Origin: Ctenopharyngodon idella
Taxonomy: Eukaryota; Chordata; Actinopteri; Cypriniformes; Xenocyprididae
Direction: 5' to 3'
Assembly: GCF_019924925.1 (NCBI RefSeq)
Contig: NC_067220.1
Coordinates: 9,164,127 to 9,228,126, forward strand
DNA length: 64,000 nt
Below the pieces are notes generated by a model. That model saw only the letters and a list, made by a program, of their open reading frames with translations, was not told where the DNA came from and did no database searches. A program made the position numbers and the translations under genes. Position 1 is the stretch's first letter. The number at the start of each line of letters is the position of its first letter. Below, in pieces: positions 25,446-36,660 of this stretch.

Positions 25446-26200
25446 CGTAAAACTAATCCATATGAATTGAGTAGTTTAGTTCAAATTTTCTGAAGAGACA
25501 CAATCGCTTTATATGATGAACAATTTGAATTTAGGCTTTTATTCACATATTAACATTCATCAACTCGCACATCAATCGTGGTAAATTGTTTGCTTGACGC
25601 ACAAATGCGAAGAGAACCAATGAGGTTCATTCTCATGTTACGCAGCACATTTGAGCTTTTGCAAGAACCAATGAGGTTCATTCTCGTGTTACACAGCACA
25701 TTTGAGCTTTTGCAAGAACCAATGAGGTTCATTCTCATGTTACGCAGCACATTTGAGCTTTTGCAAGAACCAATGAGGTTCATTCTCGTGTTACGCAGCA
25801 CATTTGAGCTTCCTCAAGAACCAATGAGGTTCATTCTTGTGTTACACAGCACATTTGAGCTTTCACAAGAACCAATGAGGTTCATTCTCATGTTACGCAG
25901 CACATTTGAGCTTTTGCCAGAACCAATGAGGTTCATTCTTGTGTTAAACGGCACATTTGTGATTCCGCAAGAACCAATCAGGTTCATTCTTGTGTTACAC
26001 AGCATGTTTAAGCTTCCGTAAGAACCAAAGAGGTTTGTTCTTGCACATCAAGCAGGTTCAGTTGAGCTTTTATTTATGTTTGTTGATCAATGTTTATATG
26101 TGAATAAAAGCTTAAATTATATCTGTTCATCATATAAAGCAATCAAGTCTCTTTAGAAAATTTGGAGTAAACGGCTAAATTCATACGAATTAGTTTTACG
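25446..26200. mobile_element. Inverted-repeat element enclosing a 51-bp minisatellite
   Basis: Left arm 25446-25563 and right arm 26082-26200 are inverted copies (CGTAAAACTAATCCATATGA versus TCATACGAATTAGTTTTACG; CTTTATATGATGAACA versus TGTTCATCATATAAAG). The minisatellite fills the loop. The following 26210-26396 is the right half of a TTAA-type foldback MITE, which may be the outer shell. Confidence 0.8.
25614..26021. repeat. Exact-period 51-bp minisatellite, eight units
   Basis: Units start at 25614, 25665, 25716, 25767, 25818, 25869, 25920 and 25971, with a decayed ninth at 26022. Each begins GAACCAATGAGGTTCATTCT. There are no indels between units; differences are single bases. Because 51 is a multiple of three, frames stay open on both strands. 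Confidence 0.95.
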
Positions 26201-26209
26201 ATCTCTTAA

Positions 26210-26396
26210 TGAACTTTTTGAAGCATCAAAGTTTCAGTTGTGTAGCTGTCAATAGAGGGACAGAAAGCTCTCAGATTTCATCAGAAAGATCTTCCTTTGT
26301 GTTGCGAAGATGAACGAAAGTCTTACGGATTTGGAACGGCATGAGGGTGAGTAATTAATGACAAAATTTAAATTTTTTCGTGAACTATCCCTTTAA
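26210..26396. mobile_element. Right half of a TTAA-type foldback MITE
   Basis: Contains TGCGAAGATGAACGAAAGTC, GGGTGAGTAATTAATGACA and the terminus GTGAACTATCCCTTTAA, matching the right arm of the element at 21226-21741. Confidence 0.7.
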
Positions 26397-26399
26397 GCA

Positions 26400-28160
26400 G
26401 TGAGCTACTTCATTGTATGGAAAACACACCCCTGTTTAGTTCCTGTCCCTATGAAGCCCCTCCTTACAAAAACTGCAATGTGCTCTGATTGGTCGGCTGG
26501 ATCAGTGTGTTGTGATTAGTCAACCACTTCAAGCGTGTTTGGGAAATGCCACTCCCATTACCATAACTGTGAGTTTCAACACAAGTTCCAACTAAGCCTC
26601 AAATTGTCTACAAGTTCAGAATGGTGTCTGTACATTAAGCGGTTTAGGCTGAATTAATTGCTAAATGAAAAGCTAGTGTTTCATTCAGAGCATAGCCAAT
26701 AACTCAACAAGTGTTTGTGTGTGTTTATCATTGAGAGTGAGAGAGGAAAGAGACTACATGCATGTGTATGGTCCTGCACATAGCTGAGTGCAGCTGAGCA
26801 ACAGTTTGCTGCAGTATTGTCAGCATGCCAACATTACACTGCATAATTTATTTGCCCTGCAGATGGCCATATCCATAGCAACTAATGCTTGCACTGCTAT
26901 TTACAGGTGGCAGCTGGATGCAACGCTGATGAGATTTGGGGTTAGACGCTCTCACCAGAAGCTATTACCGAGTGTGGAACACAGGAGAACTGATCCACAT
27001 GAAAAGGCATGTTTCTTTGCTTCTCTACACCTAAATTCACCACTGAGACAGTCCACAGCGAGACATGCACAAAGCTGTCATGTTTGTGCGGGCTGTGTCC
27101 GAAAATGAAGGCAGCTGCTTCACTGCCCAGATGGCCAGTTCATTGTAAAGACACTGTTTTTCCCAGAAAGAGGCTTCGAAGTTACCATATTGTCATTTCT
27201 AAAACAAATTCAAGAATGTTTTGAACATAACCAGGTCAATATATAATGACTACAGTGCTTATTTTCCAAAACTGAATCATAGGTTGAAAAAAATGAATAA
27301 TTTAAACACTCTATCATGTGCCATGTTTACAGTGCTTTTACACTAAAGCTAGTGCTCACAGTGATAGTCAATGTTTAAGACTCAAACCCAAAGGTGCATG
27401 TGAAAAACAGACCTGGAATAATCCTGGGACACGATTGCTGGATATCAGACACAGCAGAGGTTACAAAAATCTACCAGACTGATGCATTTAGTCATCATGG
27501 ATTCAGACTTGATGCTTTCACACCTCCATATACTGTCTGGGAAAGAAGCATTTTTCAGGTTTGAGACAGTTCAACAGTTCAAGGTTATATCTGAAAGCCT
27601 GTGTGCTGCCTACATGGGTTGCTTTTCTGGGCTTCGCAGCCACGTTCTCATTGCAAAGACTGTATCAAATTGTAGCAAGTGAAATTATGCTGCCTTCCGA
27701 GACCATTAAGCTCATTCATGGATCATTTAGGCCAAAATTAGAAGAAACATCACTTACATCGTTTAAGGAAAATGCCTTGTGGAAAGTTCAGAAAAATCCA
27801 GTTATTAGGAAAATATAAATATATCTTAAAAAAGTACAAATATTTGAAAATATATAATTACAATTAAAAGATAAGGTTTAACAAGTACTATTTGTGTATG
27901 TGTGTGCGTGCGTGCGTGTTTATGCTAGAGTGTTATTCAAGAGTGCAGTTCACACATACAAGCAGTTGTTAACTAAGTTGCTGTCTGTAAATAACATCTC
28001 GAATCTGTTACTTGTAAGGTTGAATTTGGGGTTAAATAATTGTCAATGTAGGCATTGCACAACAAGTCTAAACAGAATATGAACAATGGCTATGTTTTCG
28101 AATGGCATACTAGCATCTGACATAACTTTTAGCATCTTTTTCTTGACTCACTGTGACATT
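26400..28160. other. Gene-free DNA
   Basis: A plus-strand frame of about 100 codons near 26788-27108 has no recognisable motif. A short GTGCGTGCG run lies near 27896-27920. Confidence 0.4.
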
Positions 28161-28162
28161 TT

Positions 28163-28545
28163 AAAGGGGACCTATTATGCCCCTTTTCACAAGATGTAAT
28201 ATAAGTCTCTGGTGTCCCCAGAATATGTCTGTGAAGTTTCAGCCTTACATTGTTCAAACCGGAGTCGGACACTGATGGAGAGACTCAGGAAGAAGTTACA
28301 ACTTTTAGAATGCATCTGGACATTTCTGAATGGTTAGTGGATAAATTTATGTAGTTGCTGTGTAGTTGATTCAACTCATTAACTAGCATGTGCCGTCATG
28401 TTAATCTTTTGTGCAAATCCAGCATTGAATTGACCCTCGTTTGTGAAGCAGTCCGACGTAAAATAACAGCATGATAACAACACTCTATAACAGCTCTTTC
28501 TCTTCTCTAAAGCAGCCCAACATCGCCTCACCCCCTTTGTTGTGT
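28163..28545 (+). mobile_element. TTAA-type element, truncated copy 2
   Basis: Starts TTTTAAAGGGGACCTATTAT and matches the first part of the 12858 element, but lacks about 190 bases after GTGAAGTTTCAG (resuming at CCTTACATTGTTCAAACC) and stops at CACCCCCTTTGTTG. The right end is missing. Confidence 0.75.
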
Positions 28546-28549
28546 TATA

Positions 28550-29880
28550 TCCTACTTTTTAAGATGTTTATGACTTACGTAGTATGCTGTATGCAGTATA
28601 TATAATTTTCAGTCAGAAGTAATGTAATATTCCAATTCAAATGTATCCTTAAAGTAGGGCACTAAAGTATAACTGAGTTTGTGTTTATTGAATTAAGTTG
28701 AATAAACACATATAGATGGCAGCTGGTGCGAATGCAGCTCTTAATAGCACAGGTTGTCAGGTTAACATGATCCCTGCAGGTCTGGAGGCTGAAAAGCAGT
28801 TACACGCTGTCTTACAGTGACAGTCAACAGTGAAAAGCTCGCTAGCAAATCCTTGATTTTCGAGATTAAAACTGTTGGGCCTTAGTCATATCCAAGACAA
28901 GTCTCAGTCCCTTAACTGACAGATTTTTATTTATACACATCTAATGCGATGAAATAGCAGTAAGCCAGTGGAATCCTCTTATGTTACTCTTAACTTTCTT
29001 GTTGATTCATTACACCACTGTGACTCTTAATTGAATGAATGTGAATCCTGTGGTTGTTTTTATTCACAATTGCATATATCCCAATTACATTGCAAAGGAA
29101 CACTATTCAAGAGAAATAAAGTGATGACTGGTGTCATCTGTCAAATGTAAGTCTTGTAGCTTCATCTAATGTGAGTTTGTATGGTTTTTGACACATATTT
29201 GTCAAACTTACTGCAGTTTTTATTGGGAGTAAAACCTTTTTAAAGTTGAAAACTTTGCATGCATGTCTATATCTAAATGTCATAAAAATGATTTTCCAAA
29301 GTTGTAAATGAAATAAAGATCACTGTAGTAAGTTTTGCAAGAAAATACTATTTCTGTCTTTCTACTTAAAACGTTGTTATATTCAATGTGTTTCAATGAG
29401 CATTTCTAATGATTTATGACATTTACTTTAGCAATTTTTAAGTGAAAAATGATTCAATGTCCTATACCAAATGTTTTTTTGATTTTTTTTTTCTTCAGTT
29501 TATTAATGTAACAGTCACTGACTTTAGTAATATCACCCCATTGAGCTTGAGCTCTTATAGGAGCAATATAGAGGGTGATGAAAGGTATAAGCTTAAAGAT
29601 ATGAAGTAAATTGAAGAAGAAAATCGGTTTTCTCTAGAGAAGTTGTTTAATCGCCTTCCTGTTAATTTGTTTGAGGAAAAAGGTTTTGCTGAACTTTCAA
29701 ATAAATGTAGGATTTAAAAGATTTATTTCAGTATGAAATTATTGAAAAGCACTAAAAACAAGATGACATGCCTTATTGAGTCATAGAGCACAGAGAGCAA
29801 AATGTCAACTCCAGCCAAGACATGCCTAAATAAAAATGTTTTGAAAATGAAATATGAAAGATTACATTAAACTGCATTAT
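28550..29880. other. Gene-free AT-rich DNA
   Basis: Nothing recognised. Confidence 0.45.
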
Positions 29881-29884
29881 AGAC

Positions 29885-30125
29885 CTTATGTAGACATGGT
29901 CTTGACTATCTTAAATAAAGGTTCCAAAAAGGGGTTTTCGCAGTGATGCCATGAAAAACGTTCCACCAAAGAACCTTTCAGTTAAAAGTTCTTAAAAGAA
30001 CCATTTTTTCCCTTGGTGTGTAGAACATTTTGATAATCTAAAGAACCTTTTGTGCAATGGAAAGGTACCATGGATCTTTAAGGTTCTTTATGGATCCCGT
30101 TGAGGCCAATAAAGAACCTTCATTT
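29885..30125. repeat. Repeat R (TAGACATGGTCTTGACTA), uninterrupted copy
   Basis: Holds repeated AAGAACCTTT words and the ordered blocks CCAAAGAACCTTTCAG, GTAGAACATTTTGATAATC and GAGGCCAATAAAGAACC. The same blocks occur at 32580-34110 with two insertions. Confidence 0.7.
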
Positions 30126-30241
30126 CATGAGATTTAACTGTGTAACTTTTTTTTTTTTTTCTTCACTTGAGTCCATTTATACACCACAAAAAAGTATTTA
30201 ACAATAACTTATTTTCCAGTAAAATATCTGAAAACAACAAA

Positions 30242-30598
30242 ACAACTTTAATTCAGAAATTAAAATTCTGTCATAATTTACTCATCCAGTATATTGTTCC
30301 AAACTTGTAAAAGTTTCTTTCTTCTGTCAAACATAGATCATAGAAGATATTTTAAAGAATGTTTGTAACCAGACAATTGACGGTAGCCATTGACTTCCAT
30401 AGGGGTTTTTTTTTTTTTTTTTTCCTTTTTTCTTCTTACTATGGAAGTCAATGTCTACCGTCAACTGTCTTGGTTACCAACATTCTTCAAAATATCTTCT
30501 TTTGTGTCCAACAGAAAGAAACTCATACGGGTTTGGAACAACTTGAGGGTGAGTAAATGATGACAGCATTTTACTATTTTACATGACTATCACTTTAA
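30242..30598. mobile_element. Foldback MITE
   Basis: Left arm about 30250-30405 and right arm about 30440-30598 are inverted copies (TTGACGGTAGCCATTGACTT versus AAGTCAATGTCTACCGTCAA) around a T-rich loop. Same family as 42526-42872. Confidence 0.8.
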
Positions 30599-30599
30599 G

Positions 30600-31090
30600 A
30601 AACACAACACTGCACATGATATTATACTGTGTATTTTCATAGACTGTATCTTGAATACATGTGTATTTTGTCTTATAGCACTGACAGATTTTTCACTTGA
30701 CAGATCTTTTCACTTGTTACTATTACTACTAGTAGTAGTTATTATTATTATTATTATTATTATTATGCATACTGTGTATCTCCGACCCTTTTCTGCGCTG
30801 CATTTGTTGTGTTCTGTCTTCCGGTTTGTATTTCCACAACATGAAGGTAAGATCTTACGGATTTATGAATGAACCGCTCATTTTAATATATTCCAGGTCT
30901 ACTGACATGTCTTATGACATCCGCTTCAAACATTACGATGCTCATGATAATTTTTGTTAACTCTAAAATAAGTAAATCTATTTCACCGGCTAATTACTCC
31001 TTGACAGCGATGCCATAGAAATATACAGAGCTACTGCAAAAACAGAAGTTCAAAGACACCATTTTAAAGATTGTGCACACTTGTTTCTCT
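30600..31090. other. Gene-free DNA with (TTA)n
   Basis: A (TTA)n run lies at about 30738-30766. No gene seen. Confidence 0.45.
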
Positions 31091-31093
31091 GGC

Positions 31094-31128
31094 ACATAAG
31101 GTATACACACACACACACACACACACAC
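31094..31128. repeat. (AC)n microsatellite
   Basis: About 17 AC units, directly beside the SINE-like B box at 31134. Confidence 0.9.
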
Positions 31129-31133
31129 AAGCG

Positions 31134-31190
31134 GGATTCGAACCAGCATTTCCAACATGGGAGGCAGGCGCACTAACAAGGATGCTAAAG
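31134..31190 (-). mobile_element. tRNA-derived SINE head remnant
   Basis: The minus strand reads GGTTCGAATCC (31144 to 31134), a perfect Pol III B box, preceded by GTGCGCCTGCCTCCCATGTT, which resembles tRNA-like heads of fish SINEs. The A box is degenerate. The (AC)n lies where the 3' part would begin. It is not a functional tRNA because no cloverleaf can be drawn. Confidence 0.45.
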
Positions 31191-31199
31191 ATTACAATC

Positions 31200-32570
31200 T
31201 CTAGCGTCAGTCTCTAGCTCGCCTCTTGAGGCCAGCGGAGTGAAGTTTATATGCACAGCTCTTACTAGCTTGCCTCCGTATACAGAACATTCTTTTATAC
31301 AATGGAGTTGACACTATACAGACTTTGCTATGGTACCCACCACCCCCAAAAAATGTCCTTTTCTGTCCTTATTCGCCTACTCGCCCGCTTTCTAAACTAT
31401 GGAAGAATCAGGTTAACCTTCACTGGCTTGTCTCTCCCACACATGCAGCAACATTTCCAGGGTTGCACATCAAGAGCTCTGGGCATTTGTTCAGTTTTAC
31501 AAGTCGAGGGACTTACAGCTCTCCTGTACAGCCTTTCAAACAATTTCTTACATCATGCACAAAAATGACGACAGGCAGTGTTACTTTTCTTGTAATCACA
31601 GCTCAACAAAAGCTGTTATAAGATGTTCTGAGCACAGAAGACTTGGGAAAATGGTCAGAATTTTGAGAGCAAACCTCTTGGAAATGTACGTCTATGGTGT
31701 ATTTCCTACTAGATTAATGACCCTATAAGAAGAGATAGGTTTGGGTGAAGCACTCTGATGCCCTGATGCCAGACACATCCATTAAAGGATTATCATGGAT
31801 AATCATTGCTCTGTTTAAATCTATCCCACTCAGACCCATAGGGCCCAGGGTTCAACAAACAGTGATGGGGAATGATTTCCATTAAAACATGACTATGTCC
31901 CTCCAGTGCTGTTACTGTCATGGTTAATCATATCTACAGCTCTGCCAAGTGCCCGTGGCACTGTGCCTTTTACCTGCAGGCCTGGAACATTTTCACCACC
32001 CACCTTGCCAACCTTGACACTGAATTGTGATTGTATCATCATATTTCTTCCATCATATTTTACCTTCAGAGATGTTGTTTTCTGCAGATGACATTCCACC
32101 CCGAAATGAAAAGTAAAAAATATATATATTTTGTTTAAATATTTGAATAAAAATGAAGCCCATATTTTCAAGACAAATAAGATATTTGGCATTGGCATTA
32201 TTCCCATTGCAATTATGCACATTCCCTCCCAAATTCTCATTATTGTCATGCTTCCAGACATTTTCTTTATGTTTTTATTATCATTATTCTCATTATTCTC
32301 AATGGTGATTCTCATTAGATTCTCATTACTGTAATATAATTTGACTTCTTTATTATTTAAATTAGCTAAAAGTAGTTAAAGAAAAAAAGCATGTGTAAGT
32401 ACTACAATTTACGCAACATCGTTATGAAGATTATTTTGCATTACAGTAATAAGAATTGGGGGATAATGAGTTTAATTGTCATGAAAATAAGGTCCAAAAA
32501 TCCTAATGGCCCTATAAGGGCTCAATTTTACTTACAGAAAAATATCATTATTTTTGGCTTTTAATGTTGA
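31200..32570. other. Gene-free DNA
   Basis: Overlapping plus-strand frames near 31302-31621 have no recognised domain and are probably chance. Confidence 0.4.
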
Positions 32571-32650
32571 GATGAAACATGACCTACTGTAGACATGGTC
32601 TTGACTACCTCAAAAAAGGTTCCAAAATGGGGTGGCCATTAGTGAAGCCA

Positions 32651-33521
32651 TTAAAGGGGCTCTGTTATGCAAAAATTCACTTTAAACACAGATGTGTGTC
32701 CATAGTGTGTGTAAACAACCATCCTTTAATGGTAAAAAATCCATCCACTCCTTTATTATAATCCCCATAAATCACAAACAGTTTCTCCAAACACACAGCT
32801 CCAGATTTCCCCCTACTCTTAAGTAAGAGTATGGTGAAGCCCCGCCCATGACTGGTGACAATCTCGCTGTAGTAGCTGGAGATATACAATGTCTGCCCCA
32901 AAAAACATTACAAAAGTTCTGTTATTGGATGTACCAATGAACATAAGAGTCTCCATCGATTCTCGGCGTCTGAGCCACTGAGGACACTGTGGTTGAATTT
33001 CATTTATGAAGGAAATGTGCCGAGGAAAGATTAACATGTGCACAAAAGATTAACATGACGGTACTGCTAGCTAGTCAATGAGTTAAATCAACTCCACAAC
33101 AACTACATAAATGTATCCACTAACCATTCAGAAACTTTCAGTTGCATTCTGAATGTTGTAACTTCTTCCAGAGTCTCTCCATCAGTGTCTCCGGTCCGAA
33201 AGATGTAAGGCTGAACACCGTTACTGACAATTTCTGACTTTTTGGCTGTGTGAGATTCTCCAGTTTTGTTGTTGTTAAAGCACGAGCTGTTAAAGCTCCA
33301 CCCTGTTTGGGAAAGTGGGCCGGGAGCAGCAGCTCATTTGCATTTAAAGGGACCCAAACAAAAATGGAGTGTTTTTGCTCACACCCAAATAGGGGCAAAT
33401 TTGACAAGCTATAATAAATGATCTGTGGGGTATTTTGAGCTGAAACTTCACAGACACATTCTGGAGACACCAGAGACTTATATTACGTCTTGTGAAAAGG
33501 GCCATAAAAGGTCCCATTTAA
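32651..33521 (-). mobile_element. TTAA-flanked element, chimeric copy 3
   Basis: TTAA at 32651-32654 and 33518-33521. From 33517 down to about 33060 it matches, inverted, the first half of the 12858 element. From about 33040 down to 32655 the sequence is different from that element's second half, although the terminus AAAGGGGCTCTG is similar in kind. Confidence 0.75.
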
Positions 33522-33568
33522 GAACCCTTTTTGGGTCCACCAAAGAACCTTTCAGTTAACAGTTCTTA

Positions 33569-33960
33569 AAGGATTACAAATAAAGTATAATGCCTCTTGC
33601 AGTTCAGAACGCTTATGCTACGTCCTACGCCTTCCGTATTCAACTTACTTTTCTGTAAGTTGAATACGGAAGGCAGTCTGGACGAAGCAAGATATTTTAC
33701 TTTATAACTTGTTAAATATGGATATTTTTCTTACGCTTTGCTTCAGAAGGCCTTTATTAACCCCCTGGAGCCGTGTGGAGTACGTTTATGATGGATGGAA
33801 GCACTTTCTTGAGCTTCAAACTCGTTGCCCCCGTTCACTGCCATTATAAAGCTTGGACGCATCAGGATATTTATTAATATAACTCCAATTGTGTTCATCA
33901 GAAAGAAGAAAGTCATATACACCTAGGATGGCTTGAGGGTGAGTAAATATTGGGGTTGAC
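33569..33960. mobile_element. Truncated foldback element with an internal hairpin
   Basis: Its last about 80 bases (CATATACACCTAGGATGGCT, GGGTGAGTAAA) match the right arm of the 2492 element, but the final inverted terminus is missing. A perfect 20-bp-stem hairpin lies at 33629-33674. Confidence 0.65.
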
Positions 33961-34349
33961 CATTTTTTTCTTTGTGTGCAGAACATTTTGACAATCTAAA
34001 GAACATTTTTTTTCCACTATAAAGAACCTTTTGTGGAATGAACAGGTTCCATGGATGTTAAAGGTTTTTTATGGAACCCGTTGATGCCAGTAAAAATCAT
34101 CAGTCACTTATTAAAAACATAGAAAAAAAGAAAAGAAGAGCTGTATATATACCAATCATAAAAAGCAATATCAGCCAATTTCCACTTCCTCCCTGACACT
34201 CAAAAATATTTCCGTTCCTACAGGGTTCCTCATTAATCTTCAAGGGGGGGGATCCCATGATAACTCCATGATGATCTCCCAAACAAAATGAGCAAAATAG
34301 ATGAATAACAGTTGGCTGACTCGTTTTGACACCTATCATCCGTTAGTCA

Positions 34350-35400
34350 GCCGTAATGCGCGCAGGACTGGAAGATTCATCAGCGAGAAGTAAAGTGATA
34401 CACACGAGAGAGAGTGGAACGCTGGGAAGGAGTGAAGGTTGCAAAGGGCCAGGACCTTTAAGAGTGTGGGATGATCCGATGAGGTGGCCCGCTCTTCTCA
34501 GGTTGACATGACACAGCTCCGCTAATTGGTCCAACAGGGAGAACAAAGCGGAGAGAGAGAGAAAATACGAGAGATACTATTGAAACCAACGCTGCTGTCA
34601 CAACTACATAATGATATACCCGCATCCATAGAACCGAGATGCATTCACATGCCAAATACGCCAAATGCGCAAAGAAGTTTCTAGCTTTGTAAAGAACACG
34701 ACACAAAAGCATCCATAATGTATCAGGCCGAGTGACAATGAAGGCAAATTATAACGTGTTTAGCGCAAACCATGCTATTATAAAAGCCTTTGTTATTTTC
34801 TAAAAAGGAGATTTTGCAGGAGAAAGAAAGGACAAAAGAGAGAAAGCTAGCCAACCATGATTTTTCCACGTTATGATCTCAGCCCCATGAAGAAGAGGCT
34901 GAAGACGAGGAAATGTGACATATCAGCTTTTTGGTGGCACTCTGTAGTGGTTCATGCTCCGATGGTCAGCGCTCATTCAGAAACAGGGCCCGCTCACCGT
35001 GACCCTTTCGACTCGGAGAAATTCGCTCGTGCCTTTGAGCTTCTACTGTCTCCGTTTTCTTGATAGAGGCAGAATAGATATCGGAGACAAATGTCGAATA
35101 TTTTTTCTCTGGTTTGATATTAAGCGAATGCAGCAGGAGCAGAAGTGCTTCGGGGCTGAAGACGAGAAGCGTGCACACGCGCACACACACACACACACAC
35201 AAACGGAGGTACGGTGCGTGATGGTGAAGATGCGAAATATGACAGACAGAAGGCAGACTGGCCAGCAGTGCGTGGGTTGTCAGGCTCAAATGCGTGATGC
35301 TGCGCAGCCAGCACCATAAATTAAACCCGTGGGAGAACCCGGGCGAGGAGAGGAGTCCACCGTAGTCATGTCGAGCGCAGATGGAGGAGGTCGGAAAGCC
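34350..35400. other. GC-richer unique block, unknown role
   Basis: CpG-containing, repeat-free except for an (AC)n at about 35178-35201. It includes CTAATTGGTCC (inverted CCAAT plus homeobox-like core) near 34522 and CATAAATTAA near 35317. Short frames have no known domain. Candidate regulatory element or noncoding exon; not demonstrated. Confidence 0.3.
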
Positions 35401-35454
35401 TTCATGTTGTATACTAAATTCAGCTCGATCTCTTTGTGCTTACCCATCATCTCT

Positions 35455-35567
35455 TACACTCTAAAAAGGGTTACATTTTTTAATTAATTTTTTAACCAAA
35501 TGGTTTGTTTGTCCATATTTGACCCATATTTGGGTTGAAACAACCCAGCATTTTTTAGAGTGTAGCC
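35455..35567. mobile_element. Short MITE of the ACTCTAAAAAA family
   Basis: Ends ACACTCTAAAAAGGGTTAC and CCCAGCATTTTTTAGAGTGT are imperfect inverted repeats. A compact relative of the 14847-16122 element. Confidence 0.7.
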
Positions 35568-35569
35568 TA

Positions 35570-35885
35570 TAGTATCTACTTGCTTTACACTACTGGTTAT
35601 CTTTATGTTTATAAAAATAATATATATGGTAACATTTTAGTTTAGGGTCCAATTCTCACTAATAACTAGTCGCTTATTAGCATGGATATTACTAGGACAT
35701 TGGCTGTTTATTAGTACTTATAAAGCATATATTAATGCCTTATTGTGCATGACCATATTCTACATCCCATAATCCTACCCAATACCTAAACATAACTATT
35801 AAGCAGTAATTAGGAGCTTACTGAGGCAAAAGTCATAGTTAATAGTTAGTTAATAGTGAGAATTGGACCCTAAAGTGTGACCATA
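35570..35885. repeat. Inverted short repeat
   Basis: TAGTTTAGGGTCCAATTCTC at 35638 and the reverse GAGAATTGGACCCTAAAGTG at 35859 flank TTAGTAATTAGTTAAT-like words. A small foldback repeat of about 240 bases. Confidence 0.6.
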
Positions 35886-35990
35886 TATACACTATATTGC
35901 CAAAAGTATTGGGACACCCTTCCAAATCATTGAATTCAGGTATTCCAATCACTTCCATGGCCACAGGTGTATAAAATCAAGCACCTAGGC

Positions 35991-36183
35991 CAGTGTTTCT
36001 AAACCCTGGTCCTGAACGACCTCCAACACTGCACATTTTGAAAGTTTCCTCTGTCTGACACCCATTTCAGGTCCTGGAATTTCTTCTAATGAGCTGATGA
36101 GTTGAATCAGGTGTGTTTGATTAGGGAGACAAAGAAAATGTGCAGTGTTTGGGGCACTTTAGGAGCAGGGTTGAGCAACACTG
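35991..36183. mobile_element. 193-bp hAT-like MITE inside the Tc1 remnant
   Basis: Flanked by identical 8-mers ACCTAGGC at 35983-35990 and 36184-36191. Ends CAGTGTTTCTAAACCCTG and (reverse) CAGTGTTGCTCAACCCTG match at 15 of 18 positions. Too short to code. Confidence 0.9.
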
Positions 36184-36216
36184 ACCTAGGCATGCAGACT
36201 GCCTCTACAAACATAT

Positions 36217-36660
36217 GTTCTCTGGAGTGATGAATCACGCTTCTCTGTCTGGCAATCCAATGAACGAGTCTGGGTTTGGCGGTTGCCAGGAGAACGGTAC
36301 TTGCCTGACTGCATTGTGCCAAGTGTAAAGTTTGGTGGAGGGGGATTATGGTGTGGGGTTGTTTTTCAGGGGTTGGGCTTGGCCCCTTAGTTCCAGTGAA
36401 AGGAACTCTTAATGCTTCAGCATACCAAGACATTTTGGACAATTTCATGCTCCCAGCTTTGTGGGAACAGTTTGGGGATGGCCCCTTTCTGTTCCAACAT
36501 GACTGCGCACCAGTGCACAAAGCAAGGTCCATAAAGACATGGATGAGCGAGTTTGATGTGGAGGAACTTGACTGGCCTGCACAGAGTCCTGACCTCAACC
36601 CGATAGAACACCTTTGGGATGAATTAGAGTGGAGACTGCGAGCCAGGCCTTCTCGCCAAC
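36217..36660 (+). pseudogene. Tc1-like transposase remnant, frameshifted
   Basis: The first catalytic Asp lies in WSDES (codon 36229-36231). The frame then shifts by one base near 36345, at the GGAGGGGGATT stretch before MVWGCF. The downstream frame from 36348 holds the second Asp in FQHDCAPVH (residue 52) and the Glu in SPDLNPIEHLW (residue 87), a DD34E spacing typical of Tc1 elements. The DNA-binding N-terminus is missing, so no active enzyme is encoded. Confidence 0.9.

Larger units (their letters stand above)
32580..34110. repeat. Repeat R, copy split by two insertions
   Basis: Blocks shared with the copy at 29885 appear at 32583-32650, 33522-33568 and 33965-34100. The first gap is the TTAA element 32651-33521; the second is the foldback remnant at about 33569-33960. 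Confidence 0.75.

Noticed and set aside
25550..26021. A 147-codon repeat protein frame and minus-strand counterparts
   Set aside because: The frame has no ATG at its start and stays open only because the 51-bp minisatellite unit is a multiple of three.
25614..26021. A CRISPR-like array
   Set aside because: Units are contiguous 51-mers with no unique spacers, in a vertebrate genome.
26788..27224. Plus-strand frames of 71 to 106 codons
   Set aside because: No recognisable domain, splice pattern or promoter; treated as chance.
31134..31200. A true tRNA gene
   Set aside because: Only the B box is good; no cloverleaf, acceptor stem or terminator is present.
31302..31621. Two overlapping plus-strand frames of about 90 codons
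   Set aside because: No recognised motif and no supporting signals.
33138..33470. A 110-codon minus-strand frame
   Set aside because: It lies in the shared half of the TTAA element family and is not a gene.
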